Shown piece after piece: positions 5,392-6,533 of a stretch of DNA of 6,533 bases; position 1 is the first letter of the stretch; every line of letters starts with the position of its first letter. This DNA is from Clostridium sp. UBA1056 (GTDB lineage Bacteria > Bacillota > Clostridia > Clostridiales > Clostridiaceae), in NCBI GenBank assembly GCA_002316385.1, contig DCDL01000065.1:1733-8265 (forward strand). The letters are read 5' to 3'. The notes under the pieces are model-generated. The model was not told the origin of the DNA. It saw only the letters and a list, made by a program, of their open reading frames with translations, and ran no database searches. A program made the position numbers and the translations under genes.

Positions 5392-6483
5392 ATGAGGGGA
5401 GATAAGCAAGTATTAGTAATTAATCCAGGGTCAACATCTACGAAAATAGCTGTATATTTGGGGAAGAAATGTATAGCCTCAGCCAATTTATCTCATAGTG
5501 CGGAGGAAGTGAAAAAGTATTCTCATATATGTCAGCAAAAGGATATGAGAACAGAAGGTATATATAATTGGCTCAATGTAAACGATTATCAACTTCAAAG
5601 TTTTGCTGCTGTAGTTGGTAGAGGCGGACTTTTAAGACCTATGCCAGGAGGAACTTATAAAATAACTTATAAGATGTTAGATGACCTTATTGTAGGATTC
5701 CAAGGACAACACGCTTCTAATTTAGGTGGAGTTATTGCCTTTGAAATCGCAGAGAAGGCTGGAATACCATCTTATATAGTAGACCCTGTTGCTGTTGATG
5801 AAGTTGATGATGTAACAAGAATATCAGGCATGGAGGATATATGTAGACGTTCTCTTGTACATGCTTTAAATATTAAGGCTGTAGTAAGAAAGGTATGCGC
5901 TGATAAAAATTTGGATTTTGAAAATAGTAATTTTGTTGTAGCACATATAGGGGGAGGAATAACTGTATCACCAGTAAAAGGTGGTAGAATAATTGATTGT
6001 AATAATGCAAATGAAGATGGGCCTTTCTCACCTGAAAGAACAGGAGGCCTCCCAGTTGGAGATTTAGTGAAACTTGCATTTAGCAAGAAGTATACACTAC
6101 AGGAGCTAAAAAATAAAATTACAAGAGAAGGCGGATTAGTGGCATATCTTGGAACTAATGATGGAAGAGAGGCTGATAGACGTATTGATGAAGGAGATAA
6201 AAACGCAGAATTAGTATTGAGAGCTATGGCATATCAGCTTAGTAAAGAAATAGCTGGTATGGCTACTGCTCTATGTGGTAAAATTGATGCTATAATTTTA
6301 ACTGGTGGTATTGCTTATAATAAAAGAGTTACTGACTGGATTACTGAAGACGTAAAATTTATTGCACCTATAGAAATTGTACCAGGGGAAAATGAAATGT
6401 TAGCTCTTGCTGAAGGGGCTTTAAGAGTATTAAGCGGGGAAGAAGAACCAAAAATATATGACAATGAAGTAAAATTTGATTAA
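5392..6483 (+). CDS. buk: Butyrate kinase
   Basis: The enzyme phosphorylates butyrate reversibly; in fermentation it converts butyryl phosphate and ADP to butyrate and ATP in the cytosol. The 363-residue product fits the ASKHA acetate/butyrate kinase family, usual length about 355-360. It has VINPGSTSTK (9-18, phosphate 1), VGRGGLLRP (75-83), QGQHASNLGG (104-113), the DPV segment (131-133), HALN (157-160), HIGGGI (185-190), DGPFSPERTGG (209-219), LTGGIAYN (303-310) and PGENEMLALAEGALRVL (331-347). The pattern is butyrate rather than acetate kinase, although a branched-chain or isobutyrate preference cannot be excluded. The start ATG stands 6 nt after GGAGGT. Unlike the classical ptb-buk pair there is no phosphotransbutyrylase gene immediately upstream; a structured leader occupies that space. 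The last base of the stop codon is the first base of the right repeat copy, and no intrinsic terminator is seen before the window ends. Confidence 0.95.
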   Translation: MRGDKQVLVINPGSTSTKIAVYLGKKCIASANLSHSAEEVKKYSHICQQKDMRTEGIYNWLNVNDYQLQSFAAVVGRGGLLRPMPGGTYKITYKMLDDLIVGFQGQHASNLGGVIAFEIAEKAGIPSYIVDPVAVDEVDDVTRISGMEDICRRSLVHALNIKAVVRKVCADKNLDFENSNFVVAHIGGGITVSPVKGGRIIDCNNANEDGPFSPERTGGLPVGDLVKLAFSKKYTLQELKNKITREGGLVAYLGTNDGREADRRIDEGDKNAELVLRAMAYQLSKEIAGMATALCGKIDAIILTGGIAYNKRVTDWITEDVKFIAPIEIVPGENEMLALAEGALRVLSGEEEPKIYDNEVKFD

Positions 6484-6533
6484 GGCATCTTCAAAAAATA
6501 AATAAGCCAGAATGCTCGTCTATTTTGTGTTAT
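6483..6533 (-). repeat. 51-bp dispersed repeat, right copy, reaching the window end
   Basis: This is the inverted partner of 15-65 (49 of 51 identical) and abuts the buk stop codon. The inner end begins AGGCATCTTC in gene orientation, exactly as the left copy does when read outward from the minus-strand unit. Both copies therefore lie 3' of a transcription unit in the same relative orientation. The two base changes keep the internal dyad: one turns an A-T pair into G-T, the other creates a C-G pair closing the loop. The copy probably continues beyond the window. Confidence 0.85.

Noticed and set aside
5772..6086. Minus-strand open frames of 104 and 68 codons inside buk
   Set aside because: Both are antisense to conserved kinase motifs; the Leu/Tyr/Gln-rich translation is typical of a shadow frame.
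1..6533. The window as one composite transposon bounded by the 51-bp inverted repeats
   Set aside because: No transposase, integrase or recombinase gene lies between the repeats, and the contents are core chromosomal genes with uniform composition.

Overview
The window is strongly AT-rich, uses AT-ending codons and has strong AGGAGG-type ribosome sites. It carries a cdaA-cdaR operon and a butyrate kinase gene. This points to a low-GC Firmicute, most likely a butyrate-forming Clostridium (sensu stricto). The species cannot be fixed from sequence alone.

Layout. Positions 1-129 hold one copy of a 51-bp repeat (15-65) and a strong bidirectional terminator (73-121). A minus-strand transcription unit follows, read right to left. 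It encodes a 336-residue membrane-anchored extracytoplasmic protein of unknown function (1265-255) and then a 35-codon, signal-peptide-like small ORF (237-130) with an excellent ribosome site, ending at that terminator. A divergent promoter region (about 1266-1451) separates this unit from a plus-strand operon: cdaA (membrane diadenylate cyclase, start corrected to ATG 1452), cdaR (YbbR-domain regulator, overlapping cdaA by 31 nt) and a COG2509-type FAD-dependent oxidoreductase (overlapping cdaR by 11 nt). The 283-nt gap 5109-5391 has two weak terminator-like hairpins, a perfect TATAAT, and a leader of about 180 nt predicted to be highly structured, with mutually exclusive pairings and a 17-codon potential leader ORF. 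Butyrate kinase (5392-6483) follows. Its stop codon touches an inverted second copy of the 51-bp repeat, which runs to the window end.

How the genes work together. CdaA makes c-di-AMP and CdaR modulates it at the membrane, linking the operon to osmotic and cell-wall homeostasis. The third gene's role in this is unknown. Butyrate kinase makes butyrate and ATP from butyryl phosphate, but its usual partner ptb (phosphotransbutyrylase) is not in the window.

The least explained items are the small exported-peptide candidate paired with the anchored protein, the folded leader before the kinase, and the inverted 51-bp repeats at both edges. The repeats may be a multicopy element at which an assembly contig was broken.
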